64,000 nucleotides of DNA from Gammaproteobacteria bacterium (lineage in GTDB: Bacteria > Pseudomonadota > Gammaproteobacteria > Pseudomonadales > JAUIET01), in assembly GCA_030429735.1 (NCBI GenBank), contig JAUIET010000016.1, forward strand, positions 46,060-110,059, given 5' to 3'. This document shows positions 55,820 to 64,000 of this stretch, in pieces. How positions within the stretch are numbered: position 1 is the first letter of the stretch; each line of letters begins with the position of its first letter. The notes under the pieces were generated by a model. That model ran no database searches. It worked only from the letters and a program-made list of their open reading frames with translations, and had not been told where the DNA came from. The translations under genes and the position numbers were made by a program.

Positions 55820-56105
55820 AGAAATCACCTCTCCCTTGCGTGAACCAGACCGTCTATTCTGGCGTCTAAGGATTGGGAGCACAGGGACGTCACTTTACTT
55901 CTCCCACCTATCACTCAAGCAAGTCATTGCTTAGCCTTGTACCGCAACCTACCGCAATTTCAATCACGCCAGGAACTTCGCAGTAAGAAACTGTGAGCTA
56001 CTTCTCATTTTGAACTATCATTAAGTCAGCGGCCATATTATTGCGTCACTGGGAGACGTTGCAGGCCACATGGACTAACCCAACTACTTTCCTGATGATA
56101 AAAAA
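55820..56105. other. Region upstream of rmlB
   Basis: About 290 bases without a supported gene. It should hold the promoter of the rml operon. I see neither a JUMPstart/ops element nor a strong hairpin beyond the short CCAGA...TCTGG pair near 55847-55860. Confidence 0.35.
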
Positions 56106-57176
56106 ATGAGAATTTTAGTCACCGGCGGCGCCGGATTTATCGGCTCTGCGGTTGTGCGCCTGATTATTGAACACAGTGAACACCAGGTGCTCAATTTCGA
56201 CAAACTGACGTATGCCGGCAACCTGGAAAGCCTTCAGAGCGTATGCGATTCAAGCCGCTATTCGTTCGTTCAGGCCGATATCTGCGACGCTGCAGCGGTG
56301 AAAAAGGCGTTCGCGCAGTTTCAGCCCGATGTAATCATGCATCTTGCGGCAGAATCGCACGTGGACAGGTCAATTGACGGCCCAGCGGCCTTTATTGAAA
56401 GCAATGTCATTGGCACCTATACGCTGCTGGAGGCGGCACGCCAGTATTGGGCCGGGCTGCCAGTTGAGCGCCAGGCGCGCTTTCGGTTTCACCATATCAG
56501 CACTGACGAAGTGTATGGCTCGCTGGGTGCCACAGGGCTGTTTAGAGAAGACAGCCGCTATGAGCCCAATTCACCGTATTCGGCCAGCAAAGCGTCATCT
56601 GATCATCTGGTCAGGGCCTGGCAGGCTACATTTGGATTGCCAACGCTAATCACCAACTGCTCGAACAATTACGGGCCTTACCATTTTCCCGAAAAATTAA
56701 TTCCGCTAACAATTCTGAATGCTTTGGCGGGCAAGCCGCTGCCCGTATACGGCGACGGTAGCCAAATTCGCGACTGGCTGCACGTGGAAGATCACGCTCG
56801 CGCACTGCTGCAGGTTGCCTGCACTGGTGAGGTGGGAGAGACGTATAACATCGGCGGCCATAACGAGAAAAAGAATATTGATGTAGTGCATGCGATATGC
56901 GCCATACTGGAACAGTTAGCGCCACAGAAACCGAGTGGTGTACAGCAATATACCGACCTGATTACCTTTGTCGCGGACCGCCCTGGCCATGACGTTCGTT
57001 ACGCAATTGATGCCGGCAAAATTGAACGTGAGCTTGGCTGGTCACCTGTGGAAACGTTCGAAACCGGTCTTGAGAAAACAGTACGCTGGTATCTCGACAA
57101 TGAGGCCTGGTGGCGGCGTGTGCAAGACGGTTCTTATCAGGGTGAACGCCTGGGTCTGGCGGCCGAGAGTGCGTAA
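56106..57176 (+). CDS. rmlB: dTDP-glucose 4,6-dehydratase
   Basis: NAD-dependent second enzyme of dTDP-L-rhamnose synthesis. The extended-SDR glycine motif is [13 protein letters not shown], the catalytic block [10 protein letters not shown] has the Asp-Glu pair, and the Tyr-Lys pair is in [24 protein letters not shown] is also typical. At 356 residues it has normal length. It leads the operon rmlB-rmlA-rmlC-rmlD, all of whose genes are present and intact, so the cell can make dTDP-rhamnose for O-antigen or other glycans; no glycosyltransferase is in view. Confidence 0.95.
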   Translation: MRILVTGGAGFIGSAVVRLIIEHSEHQVLNFDKLTYAGNLESLQSVCDSSRYSFVQADICDAAAVKKAFAQFQPDVIMHLAAESHVDRSIDGPAAFIESNVIGTYTLLEAARQYWAGLPVERQARFRFHHISTDEVYGSLGATGLFREDSRYEPNSPYSASKASSDHLVRAWQATFGLPTLITNCSNNYGPYHFPEKLIPLTILNALAGKPLPVYGDGSQIRDWLHVEDHARALLQVACTGEVGETYNIGGHNEKKNIDVVHAICAILEQLAPQKPSGVQQYTDLITFVADRPGHDVRYAIDAGKIERELGWSPVETFETGLEKTVRWYLDNEAWWRRVQDGSYQGERLGLAAESA

Positions 57177-57224
57177 CAACAGTGGCCAGGAAGGTCAGAT
57201 CAACAACAATCGAAAGGAATTGAA

Positions 57225-58100
57225 ATGAAAGGGATTGTACTTGCAGGCGGATCTGGAACACGCTTGCATCCGGTCACACGCGGTGTATCCAAGCAACTGC
57301 TGCCAGTGTATGACAAGCCAATGATTTACTACCCGCTGTCCACGCTGATGCTGGCCGGCATTAAGGATATATTGGTGATTTCAACACCTGTTGACCTGCC
57401 CTATTTCAAGCGCATGCTCGGCAGTGGCGACAACCTGGGTGTAAATTTCGAGTACGCAGAGCAACCTTCGCCAGATGGTCTGGCGCAAGCTTTTATTATT
57501 GGTGAAGAGTTCATTGGCAACGACAGCGTGTGCCTGGTATTGGGCGATAACATCTTTTATGGCGAACACTTTTCTACCACGCTTGAAAAAGCCGCAAGCC
57601 AAACCCAGGGCGCTACCGTATTCGGCTACCTGGTTGACGACCCACAACGTTTTGGGGTGGTGGAGTTTGATCAACAGGGCCGCGCTATATCCATCGAAGA
57701 AAAGCCGGAGAATCCGAAATCGGATTACGCCGTAACCGGATTGTATTTTTACGACAATGACGTGGTTGATATAGCGAAAAATATTCAACCAAGTGCCCGC
57801 GGCGAATTGGAAATCACCACGGTCAATGCCGAGTATCTTAACCGCGGAACGCTGAACGTGCGCCGGTTGGGCAGAGGCTTTGCCTGGCTGGATACAGGTA
57901 CCCACGACAGTCTTATGGAAGCCGGCCAGTTTGTTCGCACTATTGAATTACGCCAGGGCCTGAAAGTGGCTTGCCTGGAAGAAATTGCCTATAACAATGG
58001 CTGGATCAGTGTGGATAACTTACTCTGCGAAGCCGAAGCGCTTGGCAAAACACAATATGGTCAGTACCTGATGAAAGTAGCAAAAGGGAAAACGGTATGA
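57225..58100 (+). CDS. rmlA: Glucose-1-phosphate thymidylyltransferase
   Basis: First enzyme of the dTDP-rhamnose route, making dTDP-glucose. The nucleotidyltransferase loop is [13 protein letters not shown], with [16 protein letters not shown] next, and LGDNIFYG and [13 protein letters not shown] later. The family is feedback-inhibited by dTDP-rhamnose. Length 291 is normal. AAAGGAA precedes the ATG. It lies 48 bases after rmlB, and its stop overlaps the rmlC start. Confidence 0.95.
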   Translation: MKGIVLAGGSGTRLHPVTRGVSKQLLPVYDKPMIYYPLSTLMLAGIKDILVISTPVDLPYFKRMLGSGDNLGVNFEYAEQPSPDGLAQAFIIGEEFIGNDSVCLVLGDNIFYGEHFSTTLEKAASQTQGATVFGYLVDDPQRFGVVEFDQQGRAISIEEKPENPKSDYAVTGLYFYDNDVVDIAKNIQPSARGELEITTVNAEYLNRGTLNVRRLGRGFAWLDTGTHDSLMEAGQFVRTIELRQGLKVACLEEIAYNNGWISVDNLLCEAEALGKTQYGQYLMKVAKGKTV

Positions 58101-58648
58101 ACGTAATTGAAACAATACTCCCGGGCGTACTGATTATCGAACCCACAGTGCACGGCGATCACCGGGGATTTTTTCTGGAAAGTTACCGGGCAAATCAATA
58201 CGCTGATATGGGCATCAGGCAGCCATTTGTGCAAGACAATCATTCACGTTCACAATTTGGCGTTCTGCGCGGCCTGCACTTCCAGATAAACAAACCACAA
58301 GGCAAGTTGGTGCGCGTTACTCGCGGCAGCGTTTTCGACGTAGCTGTTGATGTGAACCCCGCGTCGGAAACGTATGGGCAATACGTTGGTGTAGACCTGA
58401 GTGACGATAACCACCGTTTGTTTTGGGTGCCACCCGGCTATGCGCACGGCTTTGTGGTAACCAGCGACGTTGCCGATTTCCAATACAAATGCACCGACTA
58501 TTACCAACCCGCCGACGAAGGTGGGGTAGCCTGGAACGACCCTGACATTGGTATTGAGTGGCCTGTTGCCGAACCCACCTTGTCAGAAAAAGACCTCGCC
58601 TTACCGCGACTGGCTGACTACACCGGCAAACAACTCAGCCCAGCATGA
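58097..58648 (+). CDS. rmlC: dTDP-4-dehydrorhamnose 3,5-epimerase
   Basis: Third enzyme of the pathway; a cupin-fold dimer of 183 residues. Active-site landmarks are [15 protein letters not shown] [25 protein letters not shown] with the catalytic His, and [11 protein letters not shown]. The ATGA junctions with rmlA before it and rmlD after it show translational coupling. Complete and normal. Confidence 0.95.
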   Translation: MNVIETILPGVLIIEPTVHGDHRGFFLESYRANQYADMGIRQPFVQDNHSRSQFGVLRGLHFQINKPQGKLVRVTRGSVFDVAVDVNPASETYGQYVGVDLSDDNHRLFWVPPGYAHGFVVTSDVADFQYKCTDYYQPADEGGVAWNDPDIGIEWPVAEPTLSEKDLALPRLADYTGKQLSPA

Positions 58649-59532
58649 GCAAATCAATTCTTATCGCCGGTGGCCATGGGCAAGTGGGTTCGGAATTTGC
58701 GGCGCTCAGCACAGACCAGCTTCGTTGCGTTAATTTGGGTTCATCCGAGCTTGATATCTGCGATGAAAGCAGCCTGCAAAGCGCGCTGGATACGCATCGA
58801 CCGGACGCTCTGATCAATGCGGCCGCGTACACAGCGGTTGATAAGGCGGAGACCGACTCTGATGCTGCCTATGCCCTGAACAGCGATGGCGCCAAACAAC
58901 TGGCGCTGGCCTGCTCTGCGAGAAACATTCCGCTGTTACACATTTCTACCGACTACGTTTTTAATGGCAAAAAAAACGGGGCCTATCTGGAAGACGACCC
59001 GACAGATCCGCAAGGCGTGTACGGCGCTTCCAAGCTGGCTGGCGAGCACGCGATCCAGCATTGCTGCAGCAAACACATCATTCTTCGCGTTAGCTGGGTG
59101 TTTGGTCAATACGGCAACAACTTTGTGAAAACCATGCTCAGGCTGGCCGCCGAGCGAGACGAGCTCGGCGTGGTGGCTGACCAATACGGCGCGCCCACAT
59201 CGGCCAGATGTATAGCGCGTACTTTGTTAATGCTGGCCGAACGCTGCATTGAACGTACTGAGTTTCCGTGGGGGCTCTACCACTTGCCAAGTCACCCTGC
59301 GACCAACTGGCACGAGTTCGCAAACGAGATTTTTGCGCAGGCAAAAGACATAGGGCTTGTGCAAAAAATACCCATAGTAAACGCGATTACCAGCAGCGAC
59401 TATCCAACACCGGCTGCCAGGCCGGCCAACTCCCTAATGGGCAGCGCTAAAGCCATTGCTGAAATCTCGGCATGCAATTGGCAAGAAGAACTCACTGAGG
59501 TATTGCTGGCGCTCAAAGATCAAGCCCGGTAG
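58645..59532 (+). CDS. rmlD: dTDP-4-dehydrorhamnose reductase
   Basis: Last enzyme, which reduces the 4-keto sugar to dTDP-L-rhamnose with NAD(P)H. The glycine motif is AGGHGQVGSEF, with INAAAYTAVDKAE, the catalytic STDYVFNG and the Tyr-Lys pair in VYGASKLAGE. Length 295 is normal. It closes the rml operon. Its last 20 bases overlap the end of the opposite-strand enoyl-CoA hydratase gene. Confidence 0.95.
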   Translation: MSKSILIAGGHGQVGSEFAALSTDQLRCVNLGSSELDICDESSLQSALDTHRPDALINAAAYTAVDKAETDSDAAYALNSDGAKQLALACSARNIPLLHISTDYVFNGKKNGAYLEDDPTDPQGVYGASKLAGEHAIQHCCSKHIILRVSWVFGQYGNNFVKTMLRLAAERDELGVVADQYGAPTSARCIARTLLMLAERCIERTEFPWGLYHLPSHPATNWHEFANEIFAQAKDIGLVQKIPIVNAITSSDYPTPAARPANSLMGSAKAIAEISACNWQEELTEVLLALKDQAR

Positions 59533-60322
59533 GCCAATCCTGATTGACGCTGGCTTTCCAGTTCGGAGAGCGTTTTTCGAAATAGGCCACTCCGCCCTCC
59601 AGCGCATCTGGCTTTCGCATGCTGTGATTTAAGGCGACAGATTCGCGATTAACCGCTTCAGCGAGACTGGACGACAGTCCTTGCCACAACAGCGACTTGT
59701 GCAGCCCCGATATGAGTGGCGCACAATTGACCGCAATATCTCGCGCAATCTCCTGTGCCACGCTCAGCACCTTGCTCGCCGGAACACAGCGACTTGCCAA
59801 ACCGTATTCACGCACTTGCTGTCCCGTCAGGCGTTCGGCTCGCACCAGCAACTCGAAGGCTTTCTCGAACCCAAGCAATCGCGGCAACACGTAGGACACG
59901 CCGAAATCAGCAACCACTCCTCGGCGATTTTGCAAATACCCGTACTTGCCTTCCTCTGCAACAATTCGAATGTCGCACTGCGTTGCAATACCCAAACCTA
60001 CACCCACTGCGTGACCATTGCAGGCCGCTATGACGGGCTTGCGAACTTCCCAGGCCTGCATGCTGAGCGGGCAGGAACTGATGTCCTCCCTGTTGCTGCT
60101 ATCGAAAGTATCACCGCCCCCGGACAAGTCGGCGCCCGCACAAAATGCCTTCCCCGCACCGGTTACTATCACGCAGCGAACCTCGTCATTGGCGTCGCAG
60201 TCCTGATACGCCTGACCCAGCCCGTGCATCAGATCATAATTAAACGTGTTCAGCGCTTCAGGGCGATTGAGCGTGATGGTTGCCACACCATCGGCGAGAT
60301 CCATCAAAACGGCGTCAGTCAT
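59513..60322 (-). CDS. Enoyl-CoA hydratase/isomerase family protein
   Basis: Crotonase-fold protein of 269 residues from the ATG at 60322, which has GAGGAGG six bases upstream; the open frame reaches 60424. The oxyanion-hole segments are AGKAFCAGADLSG and CNGHAVGVGLGIATQCD. The usual second catalytic Glu of hydratases (in RRGVVADFGVSY this position region) is not evident, so the exact reaction (hydratase, isomerase or other) is open. It may serve beta-oxidation along with the acyl-CoA genes at 46-49 kb. Confidence 0.86.
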   Translation of the reverse strand: MTDAVLMDLADGVATITLNRPEALNTFNYDLMHGLGQAYQDCDANDEVRCVIVTGAGKAFCAGADLSGGGDTFDSSNREDISSCPLSMQAWEVRKPVIAACNGHAVGVGLGIATQCDIRIVAEEGKYGYLQNRRGVVADFGVSYVLPRLLGFEKAFELLVRAERLTGQQVREYGLASRCVPASKVLSVAQEIARDIAVNCAPLISGLHKSLLWQGLSSSLAEAVNRESVALNHSMRKPDALEGGVAYFEKRSPNWKASVNQDWPTGLDL

Positions 60323-60488
60323 TGTTTCCTCCTCTGAGATTCGCCAGTATGGGTTACCGTTTACAAAATGGTCAACTGTGATGGCCGTCACATTCCAAAC
60401 CGTAAGAAAGCGAATTGGCTGCAACAGTTGCCCATTAAATCACCAGCGATCTAGACTAAAAAACAACCAGAACTAAACAACACTTGTT

Positions 60489-61118
60489 ATGCATAGACTC
60501 ACTCAACATCGCCTGTTTGCCGCGCTGATGCTGGCCTGCTTTGCTGGCTCCGGTTATGCGCAAATGCCCACCGTACCTGCTACGCAGAATTCTACCGAAC
60601 AGCAAGAGCAGCAACGCCTCAGCAAAGAAATTGAACAACGCTCAACGGCTATTGTGCTTGATTTTGAAAACGGCACGGATGAGAAAGTCAAGAAGTCAGT
60701 TCGCAAGCAGCTGGCCGAAAAATTTGTGCAAAGGCTTCATGATCAGCAAGCGTTTAACACAGTGCTTAACGAACGTGACGCGAAAAAGCAAAAACGCTTT
60801 CGCAGCGATTCGTCCGTAGTGGTTGCCGGGGTGATCACCAGCTACCGCAAGAAGTCGGCGAACGTTCGCGTGCTGGTGGGTGTGGATGAAGGCATTTCGT
60901 TTTTTGATACTCGCATTCGCCTCAGCAAAAAAGCGGGCGCTAACGCGTTGAAAAAATCCAACGTGAGTGCGATCACCATTGCCGAAGATGAGCTTATCGC
61001 TCAGGCAAAAGACAAAGGCGAAAGCCTGCGAGAGTACGTTGAAGACGCGGCGCAAGCCATCGCTCGCGCTTATCGCCTGGATTCGAAAGCGCGAAAGCAG
61101 GCTGACGTACGTACCTAG
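60489..61118 (+). CDS. Small exported protein, CsgG/DUF4410-like pattern
   Basis: A 209-residue exported protein with a signal peptide that ends near GSGYAQM. The mature part has an alpha/beta pattern, with STAIVLDFENGTDEKVKKSVRKQLAEKF, a helix and RSDSSVVVAGVITSYR followed by VDEGISFFDTRIRLS. This resembles the beta-alpha-beta plan of CsgG, GNA1162 and DUF4410 proteins that live in the periplasm or on the outer membrane. The likeness is by pattern only. There is no lipobox. It is a single gene. Confidence 0.6.
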   Translation: MHRLTQHRLFAALMLACFAGSGYAQMPTVPATQNSTEQQEQQRLSKEIEQRSTAIVLDFENGTDEKVKKSVRKQLAEKFVQRLHDQQAFNTVLNERDAKKQKRFRSDSSVVVAGVITSYRKKSANVRVLVGVDEGISFFDTRIRLSKKAGANALKKSNVSAITIAEDELIAQAKDKGESLREYVEDAAQAIARAYRLDSKARKQADVRT

Positions 61119-61215
61119 TGTCCCTTAACATAAGTTCGTACCATTTAGCCCGTCATTATTGATACACGCGCGAAGCAAAGCAACCAGGATGACCGTCTAG
61201 CGAGATTGCAGTACG

Positions 61216-62322
61216 CTATTGCTGCGGATGAATAATGATTTTTCCTCGCGCGCGACCTGTTTCAATATAGTGCAAGGCATCAGCGGTCTCGGCCAGGGTG
61301 TACTCTCTGTCAATAACCGACTTCAGCTGCCCCGACTCCATAATCGCCGCCAATATTTCCAGGTCATTACTATTATTATGCGCGAGCATTGTCACGAAGG
61401 TTTGGCTTACAAATGGCGAATACAGCATTGCTTTAACAGGGGTGATCAGTGGTCCAACCCAATGACCATCTTCAGGGCTGCCACCGCCGAGCAGTATGCA
61501 AATGCCATTCTTAGTTAACACTCGGCGAATATCCGACAGGTTTCGGTTTCCAACCAAATCAATTACGACGTCGTACTGTTTGGCACTATCCGCAAAGTCC
61601 TGCCTGGTGTAATCAATATGGTGATCAGCACCAAGCGACAACACTAATTCACGATTGCGCCCACTACTAACACCTGTCACTTCTACACCAATGTTCTTTG
61701 CCAACTGAATGGCAAACGTGCCCACACCCCCCGACGCGCCATTAATCAACACTGTCTGCCCGGTGCGTAGCCTGGCCACATCACGAATGGCCTGCAGCGC
61801 TGTAATGGCGGCAACAGGCATGGCAGCTGCCCAGGCATGCGGTGCGTTATTGGGTTTGCGGGTCAACGCGCGGTCGCTGTTAACCAACAGGTACTGCGAA
61901 AACGCTCCGGATTTACTCCCAAACACCTCATCGCCTGGCCCGAAGCGGGTGACATCTTCCCCGACCGCTTCCACTGTGCCGGAATAGTCCACTCCGACCA
62001 TAACGTCACTGGGTTTTCGAAGACCCGCAGACAAGCGAAAAAGATAGGGGATACCGCGCAAATAATGCCAATCCAATGGATTCACCGACGCGGCATGTAC
62101 TTTGATTAAGATTTCATTGGCTTTCGGTACAGGTTTTGCCAATGTTGCTATTTCAACTCTTTCCGGCCCACCGTATTCACACTGCACGACGCCCAGCATG
62201 GTCTCACCGCTCGGGGTTGAATGGGTGGGGCAGACGTTATCAGAGCGAATATAAGCAATAAGGAGCAGCGCGATCATCAGCAGCATTAACGCTGAAAACA
62301 CACGCAAAGACCATTTCAACAT
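61216..62322 (-). CDS. Zinc-free medium-chain quinone oxidoreductase with N-terminal membrane helix
   Basis: MDR-superfamily NAD(P)H oxidoreductase, 368 residues. NADPH motif GASGGVGTFAIQLAK, with VNPLDWHYLRG, GVDYSGTVEAVG and GPGDEVFG in the catalytic domain. Zn-binding Cys residues are absent. Unlike usual family members it starts with a hydrophobic helix (about residues 7-25, LMLLMIALLLIAYI) and a 15-residue linker; the ATG at 62199 would give a soluble form. It lies 15 bases after the P450 gene in the same direction and may act in the same pathway. Confidence 0.8.
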   Translation of the reverse strand: MLKWSLRVFSALMLLMIALLLIAYIRSDNVCPTHSTPSGETMLGVVQCEYGGPERVEIATLAKPVPKANEILIKVHAASVNPLDWHYLRGIPYLFRLSAGLRKPSDVMVGVDYSGTVEAVGEDVTRFGPGDEVFGSKSGAFSQYLLVNSDRALTRKPNNAPHAWAAAMPVAAITALQAIRDVARLRTGQTVLINGASGGVGTFAIQLAKNIGVEVTGVSSGRNRELVLSLGADHHIDYTRQDFADSAKQYDVVIDLVGNRNLSDIRRVLTKNGICILLGGGSPEDGHWVGPLITPVKAMLYSPFVSQTFVTMLAHNNSNDLEILAAIMESGQLKSVIDREYTLAETADALHYIETGRARGKIIIHPQQ

Positions 62323-62337
62323 AGTGTTTGTTTCCGT

Positions 62338-63567
62338 TTAAAAACCAATATGCAGTTTCTCAAGCCGGCGAATAAAAATGCTGGGGGTGTATTGCCAGGC
62401 ATTTTTTTCAAGCGTCAACTGATCGGTTGCCGCGAGCAAATGCTCAAGCATAATTCGCGCTTCAAGACGGGCTAGCACAGCGCCAATGCAAAAATGCAGC
62501 CCACGACCAAACCCCATGTGGGCTTTCGGGTGCTTGCGGTCCAAACGCAATTGCCCGGCATCCTCAAGTTGCGACGCGTCACGGTTGGCTGCCGCCCACA
62601 TTAGCATCAATCGGTCACCGTGTTGCAAATCATAGCCTCCCAATTGCGTAACTCCTTTCACTGCACGGTAGTGGAACTTAAACGGAGTTTCCAGGCGCAC
62701 TATCTCTTCCACAAAACGCGGTATCAGTGCAGGGTTTTTTCTCAATAAGGCCGCCAGTTTTGCATCCTCCGCCAGTTTCTTGATACTCGACCCAATCAGT
62801 GCTGCGGTGCTTTCACCGCCCGCCCCGAATAACACGACCGCAATGCCCAGGGCTTCGCCGCGCGAAAGCTCCGCGCGTTCAACGCTGTCTTTCAGAACTG
62901 ACAGCAGTGGCGTGTAGCCTGAGTGAGAGTCCGATGCCGCGGCGCCATCGAGATGCCTACCCAGATAGTCAGACATCAGTGCCGTTTCCGTTGCCAGGAA
63001 TCCCATGGTGTCGGCGCTGACCAACCCCGCCAGCATATCGCCTCCCATCATTGCCCAGGTTCTAAAATGCTCCACGTCTTGTTCTGGCAATCCCAACAAT
63101 CGCGCTACTACCAAAGCCGGCACGCGCTCACATATCGGAACCAGATCTCCGCCACCCTGGCTCGCAATACTGGAGATTTCGATTTTTACGGCGTTGGTAA
63201 TAAACGGTTCCAATTGTGAAATTGCGGCGGGGCTAAAATGGCTTTGCAGCAGACGCCTGTGCACCTCGTGGCGGGGATTATCGGCAGTAGCGATAACTTT
63301 AGTGCCCTCGGACGGTGGCAAATCAAACGCGGCAGGAACACCATCTGCACCCACAACCAATACGCCGGTTAGGTTGGCCGAAAAATCATCCTCACGACTC
63401 AGCACCTCATCAATCAATGACCAGCTGGAAACCACATGCACACCAGTGCGACCGATGCGTGCCAGTGGTTTGTGCCGAGCAAGACGCTGAAACATAGCGT
63501 GCGGACGGGAGATTGTTCTGCTCGACAACAAGGAACCGTCGGATTCGCTTAGCAAGGGTGCGCGCAT
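62338..63567 (-). CDS. Cytochrome P450
   Basis: Soluble bacterial P450 of 409 residues. Haem ligand Cys in GFGRGLHFCIGAVLAR, I-helix oxygen-activation site FGAGGESTAALIG (AGGxxT form), and K-helix ExxR in EEIVRLETP. PERF-like MLMWAAANRDAS is typical. No membrane anchor, so electron donors would be a ferredoxin and reductase, not seen here. The upstream sequence has no clear ribosome site; an ATG at 63495 is a shorter alternative. Substrate unknown. Cotranscribed with the quinone oxidoreductase gene. Confidence 0.88.
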   Translation of the reverse strand: MRAPLLSESDGSLLSSRTISRPHAMFQRLARHKPLARIGRTGVHVVSSWSLIDEVLSREDDFSANLTGVLVVGADGVPAAFDLPPSEGTKVIATADNPRHEVHRRLLQSHFSPAAISQLEPFITNAVKIEISSIASQGGGDLVPICERVPALVVARLLGLPEQDVEHFRTWAMMGGDMLAGLVSADTMGFLATETALMSDYLGRHLDGAAASDSHSGYTPLLSVLKDSVERAELSRGEALGIAVVLFGAGGESTAALIGSSIKKLAEDAKLAALLRKNPALIPRFVEEIVRLETPFKFHYRAVKGVTQLGGYDLQHGDRLMLMWAAANRDASQLEDAGQLRLDRKHPKAHMGFGRGLHFCIGAVLARLEARIMLEHLLAATDQLTLEKNAWQYTPSIFIRRLEKLHIGF

Positions 63568-63650
63568 TGGCAGGAGGTGTTAAAAGCGGTGGATGACTCG
63601 CGAGTATACTGCCCGGAGAAATAAAATAACACTTGATGGGTAGGGGGAAA

Positions 63651-63686
63651 TGGTGGGTCCGGACAGACTCGAACTGTCGACCTGCC
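63651..63686 (-). pseudogene. Truncated tRNA copy: 3' half only
   Basis: These 36 bases are identical to the 3' half (from the variable loop to CCA) of the tRNA at 63758-63834. Including eight bases beyond CCA the identity is 44 bases (63643-63686 against 63750-63793). The 5' half is missing or unrecognisable, so it cannot fold as a tRNA. Confidence 0.8.
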
Positions 63687-63757
63687 CCACGATATTAAGA
63701 GTTGAGTCGGAGGCTCGTGCCCGTAGGGTAGAGCATCTGGCACGGTGGTGGGGGAAA

Positions 63758-63834
63758 TGGTGGGTCCGGACAGACTCGAACTGTCGACCTGCCGATTATG
63801 AGTCGGATGCTCTAACCAACTGAGCTACGGACCC
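63758..63834 (-). tRNA. tRNA with CAU anticodon (elongator Met or Ile2)
   Basis: A complete cloverleaf of 77 bases with encoded CCA: acceptor GGGTCCG/CGGACCC, D-arm GCTCAGTTGGTTAGAGC, anticodon loop CTCATAA and T-arm GACAGTTCGAGTCTGTC. With CAU anticodon it is either elongator Met or the Ile2 that TilS modifies to lysidine. The 27-43 pair is a U-C mismatch and C29-G41 is present, both closer to Ile2, but sequence alone does not decide. It is not initiator Met (no GGG/CCC run in the anticodon stem). Confidence 0.9.
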
Positions 63835-63852
63835 CCTGGCTTGTCTTTTTTC

Positions 63853-63972
63853 CGCCTGGCTTCGTTAAGTTGGTACTCCGTTCGGTCATGTACTTGCATG
63901 TACACTCCCTCACTACGTCCCAACTTGCCTCGCCAGACGAAAAAAATCCTGCGCCAGGTAGTCTTACCTGGC
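63853..63972. repeat. Palindrome-rich element next to the tRNA
   Basis: CTGGC (63856-63860) and AAGTTGG (63867-63873) have matching reverse complements CCAACTT (63920-63926) and GCCAG (63932-63936), and a perfect hairpin GCCAGGTA-GTCT-TACCTGGC lies at 63953-63972. CATGTAC occurs twice, three bases apart, inside the large loop. It looks like a dispersed palindromic repeat; the window ends before its extent is known. Confidence 0.5.
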
Positions 63973-64000
63973 TATCTAACTGCTACCTGTTTTCGCTGGC

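Noticed and set aside
55820..56105. JUMPstart/ops element before the rml operon
   Set aside because: The GGCGGTAGCGTG-type core is absent on the coding strand.
63568..63834. Integrated genomic island at the tRNA
   Set aside because: Only about 60 bases lie between the repeated tRNA halves and no integrase is seen in the window, so only a scar can be proposed.

Overview
The window looks like chromosomal DNA of a free-living, probably marine, gammaproteobacterium. The evidence is gene content: a Pseudomonas-type NrdA with ATP-cones and NrdB with a long N-terminal extension, Mpl, DinG, an LplT/Aas-like MFS-acyltransferase fusion, a PEP-CTERM protein, pyrophosphate-dependent phosphofructokinase and a membrane pyrophosphatase. 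Base composition looks even (a little above 50% GC by eye). I see no prophage, transposase, plasmid or CRISPR signal. A genus cannot be named from the sequence alone.

Layout. 1-1.7 kb: end of a PAS histidine kinase and its single-domain response regulator. 1.9-5.5 kb: argD-argF, convergent with glpK across a tiny heptamer repeat array. 5.6-11 kb: nrdA and nrdB, each behind a candidate NrdR box pair, separated by a reverse-strand SnoaL-like gene. 11-18.3 kb: PEP-CTERM protein, mazG, a luciferase-like oxidoreductase, a DUF6231-like gene, glk, dinG and an acyltransferase. 18.5-23.3 kb: a three-gene signalling operon (OmpR-type regulator, LysM-FecR envelope protein, CHASE2 histidine kinase). 23.3-25.5 kb: two outer-membrane proteins (DUF481 barrel, OmpA with calcium-type repeats). 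25.8-34 kb: an aldehyde dehydrogenase, then a reverse-strand run mpl, RND/MMPL exporter, Lon-N protein, TraB/GumN, phosphatase.

34-38.6 kb: a pyrophosphate-metabolism block (pfp, hppA, ppa). Between pfp and hppA lie a 12-copy TAAGGTT array that starts in the last codons of pfp and a perfect 39-bp hairpin. 38.6-44.3 kb: a basic protein of unknown function, the reverse-strand operon M15 peptidase / MFS-acyltransferase / cysE, two related cNMP-binding-domain proteins and tRNA-Pro(CGG). 44.3-54.4 kb: DUF3604 protein and a lipid/xenobiotic catabolism block (acyl-CoA dehydrogenase, epoxide hydrolase, ACAD10/11-like kinase, NRDE protein, SDR, DUF2878, penicillin-acylase lipoprotein). 54.6-60.3 kb: an exported Fn3-like protein, the complete dTDP-L-rhamnose operon rmlBACD and an enoyl-CoA hydratase. 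60.4-64 kb: a small exported protein, a P450/quinone-oxidoreductase operon, and a CAU-anticodon tRNA with a duplicated 3' half.

The items most worth following up are the stop-codon-anchored heptamer arrays at two convergent gene ends, the perfect 39-bp hairpin that hides an alternative terminator, the regulator/LysM-FecR/CHASE2-kinase operon, and the paired NrdR boxes with the same 31-bp spacing at nrdA and nrdB.
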